A DNA stretch of 64,000 bases. It comes from Luteimicrobium sp049844995. GTDB taxonomy: Bacteria; Actinomycetota; Actinomycetes; Actinomycetales; Cellulomonadaceae. Both the position numbers and the translations under genes were made by a program. Numbering within the stretch: the stretch's first letter is position 1; every line of letters begins with the position of its first letter. Positions 18,124-25,994 of this stretch are shown piece by piece. The notes beneath the pieces were generated by a model. It did no database searches and was not told the origin of the DNA. It saw nothing but the letters and a program-made list of their open reading frames with translations. Location of the stretch: contig NZ_JBNCMC010000006.1 of the NCBI RefSeq assembly GCF_049844995.1, positions 62,001 through 126,000 of the forward strand, written 5' to 3'.

Positions 18124-18897
18124 ATGACCACCGTGACCAGCGCCCCCCGCCTCACCCGCGCCGACGGCTCGCCCGTCCGCGTGCTCGTCGTCGACGACGA
18201 GCCGAACCTCGCCGAGCTCCTCACCTCGGCCCTGCGTTACGAGGGGTGGGACGTCCAGGCCGCGCTCGACGGCCAGGGCGCCATCAAGCTCGCCCAGCAG
18301 ATCGACCCCGACGTCGTGGTGCTCGACATCATGCTGCCCGACCTCGACGGCCTCTCCGTGCTCCGCCGCATCCGCCAGACGCACCCCTACCTGCCCGTGC
18401 TGTTCCTGACCGCGCGGGACGGCGTCGAGGACCGCGTCGCCGGGCTCACGGCCGGCGGCGACGACTACGTGACCAAGCCGTTCAGCCTCGAGGAGGTCGT
18501 CGCCCGGATCCGCGCGCTCCTGCGCCGCAGCGGGGCCGCGACCGCGCAGCGCGACTCGACCATCACCGTCGGCGACCTCGTGATGGACGAGGACGCCCAC
18601 GAGGTCCTGCGCGGGGGCGAGGAGATCCACCTCACGGCGACCGAGTTCGAGCTGCTGCGCTACCTCATGCGCAACGCCAAGCGCGTGCTCTCCAAGGCGC
18701 AGATCCTCGACCGCGTGTGGCAGTACGACTTCGGCGGCCAGGCGAACATCGTCGAGCTCTACATCTCCTACCTGCGCCGCAAGATCGACGCCGGCCGCGA
18801 GCCCATGATCCACACGCTGCGCGGCGTCGGCTACGTGCTCAAGCCGGCCGCGTCCCAGGCCACGGCACCCGTCGGGGCCGGCACCCACTCCGCGTGA
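18124..18897 (+). CDS. OmpR-family response regulator
   Basis: 257 aa. Receiver domain: acidic pocket Asp24/Asp25 (VLVVDDEPNL), phospho-acceptor Asp68 (VVVLDIMLPD), Thr96 and Lys118 (YVTKPFS). A C-terminal winged helix (VMDEDAHEVLRGGEEIHLTATEFELLRYLM and NIVELYISYLRRKID) makes it a DNA-binding OmpR/PhoB-type regulator. A CACAGT hexamer lies 6 nt before ATG 18124, a weaker form of the local leaderless geometry. The histidine kinase follows with a 4-nt GTGA overlap. The CACAGGTT octamer at 18075-18082 also occurs before the GT2-GtrA gene at 22315-22322. Regulation of that glycosylation cluster is an inference. Confidence 0.95.
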   Translation: MTTVTSAPRLTRADGSPVRVLVVDDEPNLAELLTSALRYEGWDVQAALDGQGAIKLAQQIDPDVVVLDIMLPDLDGLSVLRRIRQTHPYLPVLFLTARDGVEDRVAGLTAGGDDYVTKPFSLEEVVARIRALLRRSGAATAQRDSTITVGDLVMDEDAHEVLRGGEEIHLTATEFELLRYLMRNAKRVLSKAQILDRVWQYDFGGQANIVELYISYLRRKIDAGREPMIHTLRGVGYVLKPAASQATAPVGAGTHSA

Positions 18898-20522
18898 GGC
18901 TTCCCCGGCCCGCCGACGCGCGGGGCCCCCTGACCCTGCGCCGCCAGCTCGTCCTGGTCGTGACCGGGGTGCTCGTCGCCCTGCTCGCCGTGCTCGCCGT
19001 CGTGTCCGCGCTCGCGCTGCGGGGGTCGCTGAGCGGGCAGCTCGACGACCAGCTCCGGGCCGCCGCCGAGCGGTCCGCGAACTTCCCGGGCCGGGTCGGC
19101 AGCACGCCGACCACCTCGACGGACACCGGCTCGACGGGCACCGGCGCGACGGGCACGGGCGACGACGCCGGTTCCGACCGCCGCCAGCAGTACGCGCAGC
19201 AGCTCGCCGCCCGCTGCGGCACCGCGTCCGACCTGCCCGGCGGGTCGACGCCGCCGCCCGGCCAGGGCGCCGGTCAGATCGTCGTGTTCTACGCCGGCGG
19301 CGAGGTCGTCGACGCCGGCTTCTACGACGACGCCGGGTGCTTCGTCGCGCTCACCGACGACGAGGTCGCCGACCTCGTCGCGGTCCCCCACGACGGCGAG
19401 GTCCACCAGGTCGACGTCGGCGACCTCGGCTCGTACCGCGCGATCGCGACGACCACGCGCAGCGGGCAGCCGTCGGTCACGGCCCTGCCCACCGCCACCA
19501 TGGACGCGACGATCCAGCGGTTCGTGCTCATCGAGGTCGCGCTCGCCGTCGGCGGGCTCGTCATCGCGGGCGTCGTCGGCTCGCTGCTCGTCCGCCGGTC
19601 GCTCGCGCCGCTCGACCGCGTCGCCGGCGTCGCCGAGCACGTGTCCGAGCTGCCGCTCGCCGAGGGCGAGGTCGGGGCGCTGCACGGCGTCGACCCGCGC
19701 GACACCGACGAGCGCACGGAGGTCGGCAAGGTCGGGGCGGCGCTCAACCGCATGCTCGACAACGTCGGCACGTCGCTCGCGGCGCGCCACCGGTCCGAGA
19801 CCCAGGTCCGGCAGTTCGTCGCCGACGCGAGCCACGAGCTGCGGACACCGCTCGCGTCCATCCGCGGCTACGCGGAGCTCGTGCGCCGCTCCCCCGAGGC
19901 CCTTCCCGACGGCGCCGCCCGGTCGCTCGACCGGATCGAGTCCGAGGCGTCCCGCATGGGCGTGCTCGTCGACGACCTGCTGCTCCTCGCCCGCCTCGAC
20001 GCCGGCCGACCGCTCGACCGCGCGCCCGTGGACCTGGCCGCGCTCGCCGTCGACGCCGTCACCGACGCGCACGCGGCGGCGCCCGACCACCGGTACGAGC
20101 TGGACCTGCCCGGCGAGCCGGACGACGACGACGGAAGCCCGGACCACGACGGCCTCGTCGTGGCCGGCGACGAGGCGCGGCTCCGCCAGGTGCTCACGAA
20201 CCTCGTCGGCAACACGCGCGTCCACACCCCCGCCGGCACGCGCGTGACGGTGGGCGTGCGCGCGGACGGCGACGACGTCGTCGTGAGCGTGCAGGACGAC
20301 GGCCCGGGCATCCCCGCGGGCCTGCTGCCGGACCTGTTCCAGCGCTTCAGCAGAGGCGACACGTCGCGCAACCGCGTCAGCGGCTCGACAGGGCTGGGGC
20401 TGGCGATCGCGCACGCGATCGTCCTCGCGCACCACGGGACCGTCGAGGTCGAGAGCAGGACCGCCGACGCCGGCTCGCCCACCGGAACGACGTTCACCGT
20501 GCGCCTCCCCCGCTCCGCCTGA
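18894..20522 (+). CDS. Sensor histidine kinase of the two-component system
   Basis: 542-aa membrane sensor. A first helix (LVLVVTGVLVALLAVLAVVSAL, about 18-39) is followed by an extracytoplasmic sensor domain of about 180 residues with a Thr/Ser/Gly-rich low-complexity stretch (STDTGSTGTGATGTG). A second helix (LIEVALAVGGLVIAGVVGSLLV), a HAMP domain, the H-box DASHELRTPLASI (phospho-acceptor His about 314), and the N, G1 and G2 boxes (LVGNTRVHT, VQDDGPGIP, GSTGLGLAIAHAI) complete a classical HPK1 kinase. The N-box reads NLVGNTRVHTP. GTG 18894 overlaps the response regulator stop. The signal is unknown. Confidence 0.95.
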   Translation: MRLPRPADARGPLTLRRQLVLVVTGVLVALLAVLAVVSALALRGSLSGQLDDQLRAAAERSANFPGRVGSTPTTSTDTGSTGTGATGTGDDAGSDRRQQYAQQLAARCGTASDLPGGSTPPPGQGAGQIVVFYAGGEVVDAGFYDDAGCFVALTDDEVADLVAVPHDGEVHQVDVGDLGSYRAIATTTRSGQPSVTALPTATMDATIQRFVLIEVALAVGGLVIAGVVGSLLVRRSLAPLDRVAGVAEHVSELPLAEGEVGALHGVDPRDTDERTEVGKVGAALNRMLDNVGTSLAARHRSETQVRQFVADASHELRTPLASIRGYAELVRRSPEALPDGAARSLDRIESEASRMGVLVDDLLLLARLDAGRPLDRAPVDLAALAVDAVTDAHAAAPDHRYELDLPGEPDDDDGSPDHDGLVVAGDEARLRQVLTNLVGNTRVHTPAGTRVTVGVRADGDDVVVSVQDDGPGIPAGLLPDLFQRFSRGDTSRNRVSGSTGLGLAIAHAIVLAHHGTVEVESRTADAGSPTGTTFTVRLPRSA

Positions 20523-20535
20523 GGCCGCGACGGAG

Positions 20536-20892
20536 CTAGCCGGCCGATCCGTCCCCGAGCCCGAGGTCGCGGATCAGACGCGGGACGTCGACGCGGAGCG
20601 TCTGGAACATCAGGTCATCGTTCACCTTGTCGTAGTGGTGCGCCACGAGGTTGCGCATCCGCGTGATCGCACGCCAGTCAACGGTCACGTACGAGGCCTT
20701 GAACGAGTCGGGAAGCTTCTCGACGACGGTCGCGATCTTGACGAGGACGTGCGCCCCAGCGTTGCGGAGCAGCGCACCGTCGGGTGTCGGTGCACGGTAC
20801 GCGTCCTCCCCCTGACGCACGATGTGGGCGGCTTCGGCTGCGAATCCCTCGAGGTCTCGGAGCCGGCGGGCGGTCTTGGCGTCGTCGCTCAC
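20536..20892 (-). CDS. hepT: HepT-like (DUF86) ribonuclease toxin
   Basis: 118-aa all-helical protein of the HepT/DUF86 family, a HEPN-type RNase toxin. The catalytic RX4HXY motif is intact: R80-NLVA-H85-H-Y87 in RMRNLVAHHYDKV. Asp73-Trp74 upstream matches the conserved helix of the family. Its ATG overlaps the stop of the nucleotidyltransferase gene (ATGA, 20889-20892), as expected for a co-translated toxin-antitoxin pair. In characterised MntA-HepT pairs the MNT antitoxin adds AMP units to the Tyr of this motif; Tyr87 would be the target here. That modification is an inference from the family. Confidence 0.85.
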   Translation of the reverse strand: MSDDAKTARRLRDLEGFAAEAAHIVRQGEDAYRAPTPDGALLRNAGAHVLVKIATVVEKLPDSFKASYVTVDWRAITRMRNLVAHHYDKVNDDLMFQTLRVDVPRLIRDLGLGDGSAG

Positions 20893-21347
20893 GCGGCCAC
20901 CGGCCGACGCGGCCCTTCGAGGCGGTCCAGACCCGACGAGCCGGCGGAGACGAGGTCGACATGGACCGTGAGCAGCTGTTCGAGCTCGTCTTCGAGGGCC
21001 AGGAGATCGATGATGCCGCTCCCTGCCGGCAGAGTGACGATGAGGTCGAGGTCGGACTCCGGAGTGTCGGTTCCCGCTGCGACGGAGCCGAACACCACCG
21101 GGTCGCCCGCTCCGGCACGTTCAAGGACATCGAGGACCTGCGCGCGTCGAGCGCCCAGAGCGTCCGACGGCCGGAGCCGCAGCTCGGGTTCCAGGGCTGC
21201 GCGCGTCTCGGGCGTCGCCCGACGTCGCCCCGACTCGATCGCCGCGATCAACGGCTGCGCTACGCCGGAACGCGCCGCGAGCGCGCGCTGACTGAGGCCG
21301 AGCAGCGCGCGACGCGTCCGGACGAGATCTCCGTACACCAGGTCCAT
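20889..21347 (-). CDS. HTH-MNT fusion antitoxin (XRE-type HTH plus MntA-like nucleotidyltransferase)
   Basis: 152 aa. Residues 5-58 form an XRE-type helix-turn-helix (LVRTRRALLGLSQRALAARSGVAQPLIAAIESGRR). Residues about 66-135 form a minimal nucleotidyltransferase with G87-S88 then ten residues to D99-L-D101 (GSX10DXD) and a third acidic residue near Asp131 (VHVDLVS). This is the MntA-type catalytic set. Most described MntA antitoxins are a bare MNT domain, so the fused HTH suggests built-in autoregulation. A GATAAC/GTTATC palindrome overlaps its -10 element. Translation probably starts at ATG 21347 on a leaderless transcript. It is followed by the toxin with a 4-nt overlap. Confidence 0.85.
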   Translation of the reverse strand: MDLVYGDLVRTRRALLGLSQRALAARSGVAQPLIAAIESGRRRATPETRAALEPELRLRPSDALGARRAQVLDVLERAGAGDPVVFGSVAAGTDTPESDLDLIVTLPAGSGIIDLLALEDELEQLLTVHVDLVSAGSSGLDRLEGPRRPVAA

Positions 21348-21353
21348 CAGGCC

Positions 21354-21359
21354 ACGATA
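21354..21359 (-). promoter_or_regulatory. -10 element of the HTH-MNT/HepT operon
   Basis: TATCGT on the minus strand, 6 nt before ATG 21347. It overlaps one half of the palindrome at 21356-21373. Confidence 0.55.
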
Positions 21360-21373
21360 ACAACCGCGTTATC
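21356..21373. promoter_or_regulatory. Operator palindrome of the toxin-antitoxin operon
   Basis: GATAAC-N6-GTTATC: perfect 6-bp arms, AT-rich, on the -10 element of the operon. It is the likely binding site of the HTH half of the antitoxin. Confidence 0.65.
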
Positions 21374-21385
21374 AGGGCGCGCCCG

Positions 21386-22252
21386 TCAGGACACGGCGAC
21401 GAAGTGCTCGACGACGGGGAACGGGTCGTAGAACGGGTGCAGCAGCGCGCGCCAGCGCGCGTAGCGCTCCGAGCCGCGGAAGCCCTCCTCGTGCGCCGCG
21501 ACGTCCGACCAGTCCACGAGCAGCAGGTACGTGCTGGGCGACTCGAGCGAGCGCGACAACGTCAGGCCCCGGAACCCGGGCGTCGCCTCGATCAGCGGCC
21601 GGGCCTCGCGGAACGCCGCCTCGAAGGCCGCCTCGCTGCCGGGCCGGACCGGCAGCACCGCGTGCTCGCGCACCGGCGGCCGGCCCGCCGCGCGCGGCCC
21701 GCGCCACTCCTCGCCCAGGACGGCGTACACGACCTCGTCGGTCCACTCTCCCTTGACGGTCTCGTTGCTCGCGAGGTGGGCCTCCCGCCGCATCCCGGCC
21801 CCCCGGAGCACACCCGCCGACGCCGCGTTGCGCGCGTCCAGCCGCCCCACGACGCGGTGCAGGCCCAGGCCGTCGAACGCGAGCCCCAGGAGCGCCTCGA
21901 CGGCCTCGGTCGCGTAGCCGTGACCGTGGTGGCGCGGGTCGAGCACGTAGCCGACCTCGCCCGCGCCCTGCTCGGCGTCCTGCCACATCAGCACGACGTC
22001 GCCCACGAGCGTGCCGTCGTCGGCGCGGCACAGCGCGAGCCACAGCGACTGCCCGGGGCCGGTGAGCTCGCTGCGGTTGCGCGTCGGGTCGAGGAGGAGC
22101 GCGGCGATCTGCCGCTCGTCGCGGGGCTCGTAGAGCAGGAACCGGCAGACGTCGGGCCGGGACTGGTAGGCCGCGAGCGCCGGGGCGTCGTCGACCGTCA
22201 GGGGGCGCAGCACCAGGCGGGGCGTGCGGACGGGGTAGGCGGGCGAGAGCAT
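21386..22252 (-). CDS. GNAT N-acetyltransferase fused to an ABM (antibiotic biosynthesis monooxygenase-like) domain
   Basis: 288 aa. Residues 1-180 are a RimJ/RimL-type GNAT acetyltransferase: TPRLVLRPLTVDDAPALAAY at the start, VGYVLDPRHHGHGYATEAVEALLGLAF containing the acetyl-CoA pyrophosphate loop, and RNAASAGVLRGAGMRREAHL. The last 95 residues resemble an ABM/dimeric alpha-beta barrel domain (VLPVRPGSEAAFEAAFREARPLI, RSLESPSTYLLLVDWSDVAAHEEGFRGS and a terminal VVEHFVAV). I see no stop or frameshift between the two. ATG 22252 is set by TAGGGT 7 nt upstream. Substrates are unknown. The ABM part may act in dimerisation rather than catalysis. Confidence 0.82.
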   Translation of the reverse strand: MLSPAYPVRTPRLVLRPLTVDDAPALAAYQSRPDVCRFLLYEPRDERQIAALLLDPTRNRSELTGPGQSLWLALCRADDGTLVGDVVLMWQDAEQGAGEVGYVLDPRHHGHGYATEAVEALLGLAFDGLGLHRVVGRLDARNAASAGVLRGAGMRREAHLASNETVKGEWTDEVVYAVLGEEWRGPRAAGRPPVREHAVLPVRPGSEAAFEAAFREARPLIEATPGFRGLTLSRSLESPSTYLLLVDWSDVAAHEEGFRGSERYARWRALLHPFYDPFPVVEHFVAVS

Positions 22253-22259
22253 GGCCCCG

Positions 22260-22265
22260 ACCCTA
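22260..22265 (-). promoter_or_regulatory. -10 element of the GNAT-ABM gene
   Basis: TAGGGT on the minus strand, 7 nt before ATG 22252; leaderless geometry. Confidence 0.5.
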
Positions 22266-22364
22266 CGGCCGCGTACCCCCTCGACGCCGCGCCGCCCGAG
22301 GCTCATCGCAGGCGCACAGGTTGTGCCGGGGAGCGACCGAGGTCGGCGGCCGAGAGTCGTGGGC

Positions 22365-23684
22365 ATGACGACGACACAGCTCCCCCACGAGGCGGCCCCG
22401 CCGCCCGAGGTCGCGGCGTCCGGGCCGTCAGGAAGCGCGCCGCCTCAGCGCCTGGCCGCCCGCGCCGCCGACGCGACGACCGACACCGGACTCGCGCTCG
22501 ACCTCGTCATCCCCGTCTACAACGAGGGCCGCACGCTCGAGGCGTCGGTCCGGCGCGCGCACGCCTACCTGACCGGCTCGCTGCCGTTCCGGGCCCGCCT
22601 CACGATCGCCGACAACGCGTCGACCGACGACACGCTCGCCGTCGCGCTGCGCCTCGCGGACGAGCTCCCCGGCCTGCGCGTCGTGCACCTCGACGCCAAG
22701 GGCCGGGGCCGCGCGCTCCACGCCGCGTGGGGATCGTCCGACGCCGCGGTGCTCGCCTACATGGACGTCGACCTGTCGACCGACCTCGCGGCACTGCTCC
22801 CGCTCGTCGCCCCGCTGCTGTCGGGGCACTCGGAGGTAGCGATCGGCTCGCGCCTGAGCGCCGGCTCGCGCGTCGTCCGCGGCCCCAAGCGCGAGCTCAT
22901 CTCGCGCTCCTACAACCTCATCCTGCGCGGCACCCTGCACGCCCGGTTCTCCGACGCGCAGTGCGGCTTCAAGGCGATCCGCGCCGACGCCGCCCGCCAG
23001 CTCCTGCCCCTCGTCGAGGACACGGGCTGGTTCTTCGACACCGAGCTGCTGGTCCTCGCCGAGCAGGCCGGGCTGCGGATCCACGAGGTGCCGGTCGACT
23101 GGGTCGACGACCCCGACAGCCGCGTCGACATCGTCGCGACCGCGACCGCCGACCTGCGCGGGATCTGGCGCCTCGTGCGCGACCTCAACGCCGGGCGGAT
23201 CCCGCTCGACGAGGTCCGCGCCGCGCTCCCCCGCCGCGCCTCCGACGACCAGCGCCCGCTCTCCCGCCGCCAGACGCTCCTGAACCAGGCGCTGAGCTTC
23301 GGCGTCGTCGGGGCGCTGTGCACGGCCGCGTACGCGCTGCTGTTCCTCCTGCTGCGCGGGTCGGTCGGCTCGCAGTGGGCCAACTTCCTCGCGCTCGCCG
23401 TGACCGCGGTGCTCAACACGGGCCTCAACCGCCGGCACACGTTCGGCATCCGCGGGAGCGCGGGCGCGGCCCGGCACCACGGCCAGGGGCTCGTGGTCTT
23501 CGGGCTCGGCTGGGCCCTCACGGCGGGCTCGCTCGCCGTCCTGCACACGACGGCGCCCGGGGCCTCCGGCCTCGCGCAGCTCGTCGTCCTCTGCGTCGCC
23601 AACCTCTGCGCGACGCTCCTGCGCTTCGTCCTGTTCCGCAGCTGGGTCTTCGCGCCCCGCGCCACCGAGGGGAGCTCCCGATGA
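22365..23684 (+). CDS. Glycosyltransferase family 2 fused to a GtrA-like flippase domain
   Basis: 439 aa. Residues about 45-270 are a DPM/DPG-type GT2 enzyme: LDLVIPVYNEGRTLEASV, IADNASTDDTLAVAL, AYMDVDLSTDLAAL (DxD-type metal site) and QCGFKAIRADAARQLLP. These usually transfer a sugar from a nucleotide donor to a polyprenyl phosphate. Residues about 300-430 are a four-helix GtrA domain (ALSFGVVGALCTAAYALLFL, NFLALAVTAVLNTGLNRRHTF). Such domains are thought to move the lipid-linked sugar across the membrane. Its stop overlaps the next ATG (ATGA), so it is coupled to the ArnT-like gene, which would use the product outside the cell. CACAGGTT lies in its promoter region. Confidence 0.92.
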   Translation: MTTTQLPHEAAPPPEVAASGPSGSAPPQRLAARAADATTDTGLALDLVIPVYNEGRTLEASVRRAHAYLTGSLPFRARLTIADNASTDDTLAVALRLADELPGLRVVHLDAKGRGRALHAAWGSSDAAVLAYMDVDLSTDLAALLPLVAPLLSGHSEVAIGSRLSAGSRVVRGPKRELISRSYNLILRGTLHARFSDAQCGFKAIRADAARQLLPLVEDTGWFFDTELLVLAEQAGLRIHEVPVDWVDDPDSRVDIVATATADLRGIWRLVRDLNAGRIPLDEVRAALPRRASDDQRPLSRRQTLLNQALSFGVVGALCTAAYALLFLLLRGSVGSQWANFLALAVTAVLNTGLNRRHTFGIRGSAGAARHHGQGLVVFGLGWALTAGSLAVLHTTAPGASGLAQLVVLCVANLCATLLRFVLFRSWVFAPRATEGSSR

Positions 23685-25897
23685 GCACCACGACCGACGC
23701 CTTCCAGGCGCCCGCACCGCCGCCGCCCCCGGGCTCCGGCCCCGCGGCGTCGTCCGAGCCCGCCACCGCCTCCCCGTCCGGCCCGACGACGGCGCTCGCC
23801 GCCCCCGACGACCCCGCGGCCCGCGTGGGCCGGCTGAGCCTGCGGGCGCGCCTCGGCGTCGTCGGCATGCTCGTGGGCGCCGGCGTGTTCTGGCTGATCA
23901 ACCTCGGCGCCAACGGCTGGTCGAACTCGTTCTACACGGCCGCCGTCCAGGCCGGCTCGCAGAGCTGGTCGGCGTTCCTGTGGGGCTCGTCCGACGCCGC
24001 CGGGTCGATCACGGTCGACAAGCCGCCGGCCTCGCTGTGGCTCCCCGAGCTCGCCGTGCGGGTGTTCGGGCTGAACACCTGGAGCGTGCTCGTCCCGGAG
24101 GTGCTGCTCGGGGTGGCGAGCGTGTGGCTGGTCTTCGCGGCCGTGCGCCGCTCGTTCGGACCGGGCGCCGGGTTCCTCGCGGGCGCCGCGCTCGCGCTCA
24201 CGCCCGTCGCGACCCTGATGTTCCGGTTCGACAACCCCGACGCGCTGCTCGTGGCGCTCATGGCGGCCGCGACCTACTGCGTGCTGCGCGCCGTCGAGGA
24301 CGGCCGCACGCGCTGGATGCTGCTCGCCGGCGCCGCGGTCGGCCTCGGCTTCCTCACCAAGCAGATGCAGGTATTCCTCGTGCTGCCGGGCCTCGGCCTG
24401 GCCTACCTGTGGGCCGCGCCCGTGTCGCTCGGCCGGCGCATCCGCGACTCGCTCCTCGCCGTCGGCACGCTCGTCGTGACGGCCGGCTGGTGGGTGCTGC
24501 TCACCGTCGTCGTGCCGGCCGGCTCCCGCCCCTACATCGGCGGGTCGCAGAACAACTCGTTCCTCGAGCTGACGTTCGGCTACAACGGCTTCGGCCGCCT
24601 CACGGGCGACGAGACCGGGTCGGTCGGCGGCGGGGGCGGCGGCACCACCGGCGGCCAGTGGGGCGCGACCGGGCTCGGGCGGCTCTTCGGCTCCGAGTTC
24701 GGCGGGCAGATCGCCTGGCTGTTCCCCGCCGCAGCGATCCTCCTCGTGGCCGGGCTCGTCCTGACCGCGCGCGCCCGGCGCACCGACCTGCGCCGCGCGT
24801 CGTACATCGCGTGGGGCGGCTGGCTCGTCGTGACCTGGGCCGTCTTCAGCGAGATGTCCGGGATCTTCCACACCTACTACACCGTCGCCCTCGCGCCCGC
24901 GCTCGCGGCGCTGGTCGGGGCCGGCGGCGCCCAGCTGTGGCGCCGTCGGGACTCGTGGTGGGCCGTCGGGGTCCTCGCGGCCGCGACCCTCGCGACCGCC
25001 GTCTGGTCGTACGTGCTGCTCGACCGGTCGTCGACCTTCCTGCCCTGGCTGCGCGTGGTCGTGCTGCTCGGCGGGTTCGTCGCGGCGGTCGCCCTCCTCG
25101 CCGGCCGGCTCATCGGGCCGCGCGACAGCGCCGGGAACGCCGTGCTGCGCGGGGCGGCGGCGCTCGCCGTCGTCGTCGGGCTCGCGGGCCCCGCGGCCTA
25201 CTCCGTGCAGACGCTCACGGAGGGCCACACCGGATCCCTCCCGACGGCGGGACCGACCGTCCAGTCCTCCGGGTTCGGTCCCGGCGGCATGGGCGGCGGG
25301 CCCGGCGGCCAGGGCGGTGGACGCGGCGGCATGGGCGGACCCGGCGGGCAGCAGGGTCAGGGCCAGCAGCAGGGCGGCCAGGGCCAGCAGCCGCCGAGCC
25401 AGGGCGGGCAGGCCCAGGGCGGGCAGACCGGCCAGACCCAGCAGGGCGGCCAGACCCAGGGCCAGATGCCCGGCGGCGCCGTCGGCTTCGGCGGCGGCGG
25501 GGGCGGCATGGGCGGGCTGCTCGACGGGACGACGGTGAGCAGCGAGCTCACGACGATCCTCCAGGCCGACGCCGGCTCGTACCGCTGGGCGGCCGCCACC
25601 ACCGGGTCGCAGAACGCCGCGAGCTACCAGCTCGCGTCCGGCGAGTCGGTCATGCCGATCGGCGGGTTCAACGGGTCCGACCCGTCGCCGACGCTCGCGC
25701 AGTTCAAGGAGTACGTCGCGCAGGGCGAGATCCACTACTACGTCGGCTCGAGCTCGGGAGGGTTCGGCGGGTCGATGGGCGGCTCGGGTGCCGCGTCGGA
25801 GATCGCGTCCTGGGTCGAGGACACCTTCCAGTCCCAGACCGTGGACGGCGTCACGATCTACGACCTGAGCACCGGCGCCACGAGCTCGGCTTCGTGA
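23681..25897 (+). CDS. ArnT/PMT-like (GT39/GT83-type) membrane glycosyltransferase
   Basis: 738-aa multi-pass membrane protein. The first extracytoplasmic loop begins NLGANGWSNSFYTAAVQAGS. VDKPPASLWLPELAVRVFGL is the DKPP signature of bacterial PMT_2/ArnT-like transferases that use a polyprenyl-phosphate sugar. About a dozen hydrophobic helices follow. Between the last helix and a folded C-terminal domain lies a Gly/Gln/Met-rich stretch (about residues 530-613). The Cys-free C-terminal domain (about 615-738) is the usual extracytoplasmic end of this family in actinobacteria. The donor is probably made by the overlapping GT2-GtrA protein. Acceptor (cell-wall glycan or protein) unknown. A perfect 13-bp hairpin follows the stop. 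Confidence 0.9.
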   Translation: MSTTTDAFQAPAPPPPPGSGPAASSEPATASPSGPTTALAAPDDPAARVGRLSLRARLGVVGMLVGAGVFWLINLGANGWSNSFYTAAVQAGSQSWSAFLWGSSDAAGSITVDKPPASLWLPELAVRVFGLNTWSVLVPEVLLGVASVWLVFAAVRRSFGPGAGFLAGAALALTPVATLMFRFDNPDALLVALMAAATYCVLRAVEDGRTRWMLLAGAAVGLGFLTKQMQVFLVLPGLGLAYLWAAPVSLGRRIRDSLLAVGTLVVTAGWWVLLTVVVPAGSRPYIGGSQNNSFLELTFGYNGFGRLTGDETGSVGGGGGGTTGGQWGATGLGRLFGSEFGGQIAWLFPAAAILLVAGLVLTARARRTDLRRASYIAWGGWLVVTWAVFSEMSGIFHTYYTVALAPALAALVGAGGAQLWRRRDSWWAVGVLAAATLATAVWSYVLLDRSSTFLPWLRVVVLLGGFVAAVALLAGRLIGPRDSAGNAVLRGAAALAVVVGLAGPAAYSVQTLTEGHTGSLPTAGPTVQSSGFGPGGMGGGPGGQGGGRGGMGGPGGQQGQGQQQGGQGQQPPSQGGQAQGGQTGQTQQGGQTQGQMPGGAVGFGGGGGGMGGLLDGTTVSSELTTILQADAGSYRWAAATTGSQNAASYQLASGESVMPIGGFNGSDPSPTLAQFKEYVAQGEIHYYVGSSSGGFGGSMGGSGAASEIASWVEDTFQSQTVDGVTIYDLSTGATSSAS
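25270..25520 (+). repeat. Gly/Gln low-complexity coding tract in the ArnT-like gene
   Basis: Imperfect GGCGGC/CAGGGC-type codon runs encode GGMGG, GQGQQ and GGQ blocks with about 75 percent Gly plus Gln. It is a flexible linker between membrane core and ectodomain. The repetitive DNA makes length variation likely. Confidence 0.85.
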
Positions 25898-25902
25898 CAC
25901 CA

Positions 25903-25935
25903 CGCCGCCCTGCCGCCGAGCGCGGCAGGGCGGCG
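25903..25935 (+). terminator. Perfect 13-bp hairpin after the ArnT-like gene
   Basis: CGCCGCCCTGCCG (25903-25915) pairs with CGGCAGGGCGGCG (25923-25935) around a 7-nt loop, starting 6 nt after the stop. There is no T-tract; it is a GC-rich actinobacterial terminator. Confidence 0.7.
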
Positions 25936-25994
25936 CCCAGGACGCACCCGGCGGGCTCCCGGCGTGCGTCCAGGCATGGTCGAAGGCTTCAGAA

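Noticed and set aside
21404..23680. Long plus-strand open frame leading into the ArnT-like gene
   Set aside because: Its N-terminal part is antisense to the GNAT-ABM gene and out of frame with GT2-GtrA. The real start at 23681 overlaps the GT2-GtrA stop in an ATGA motif.
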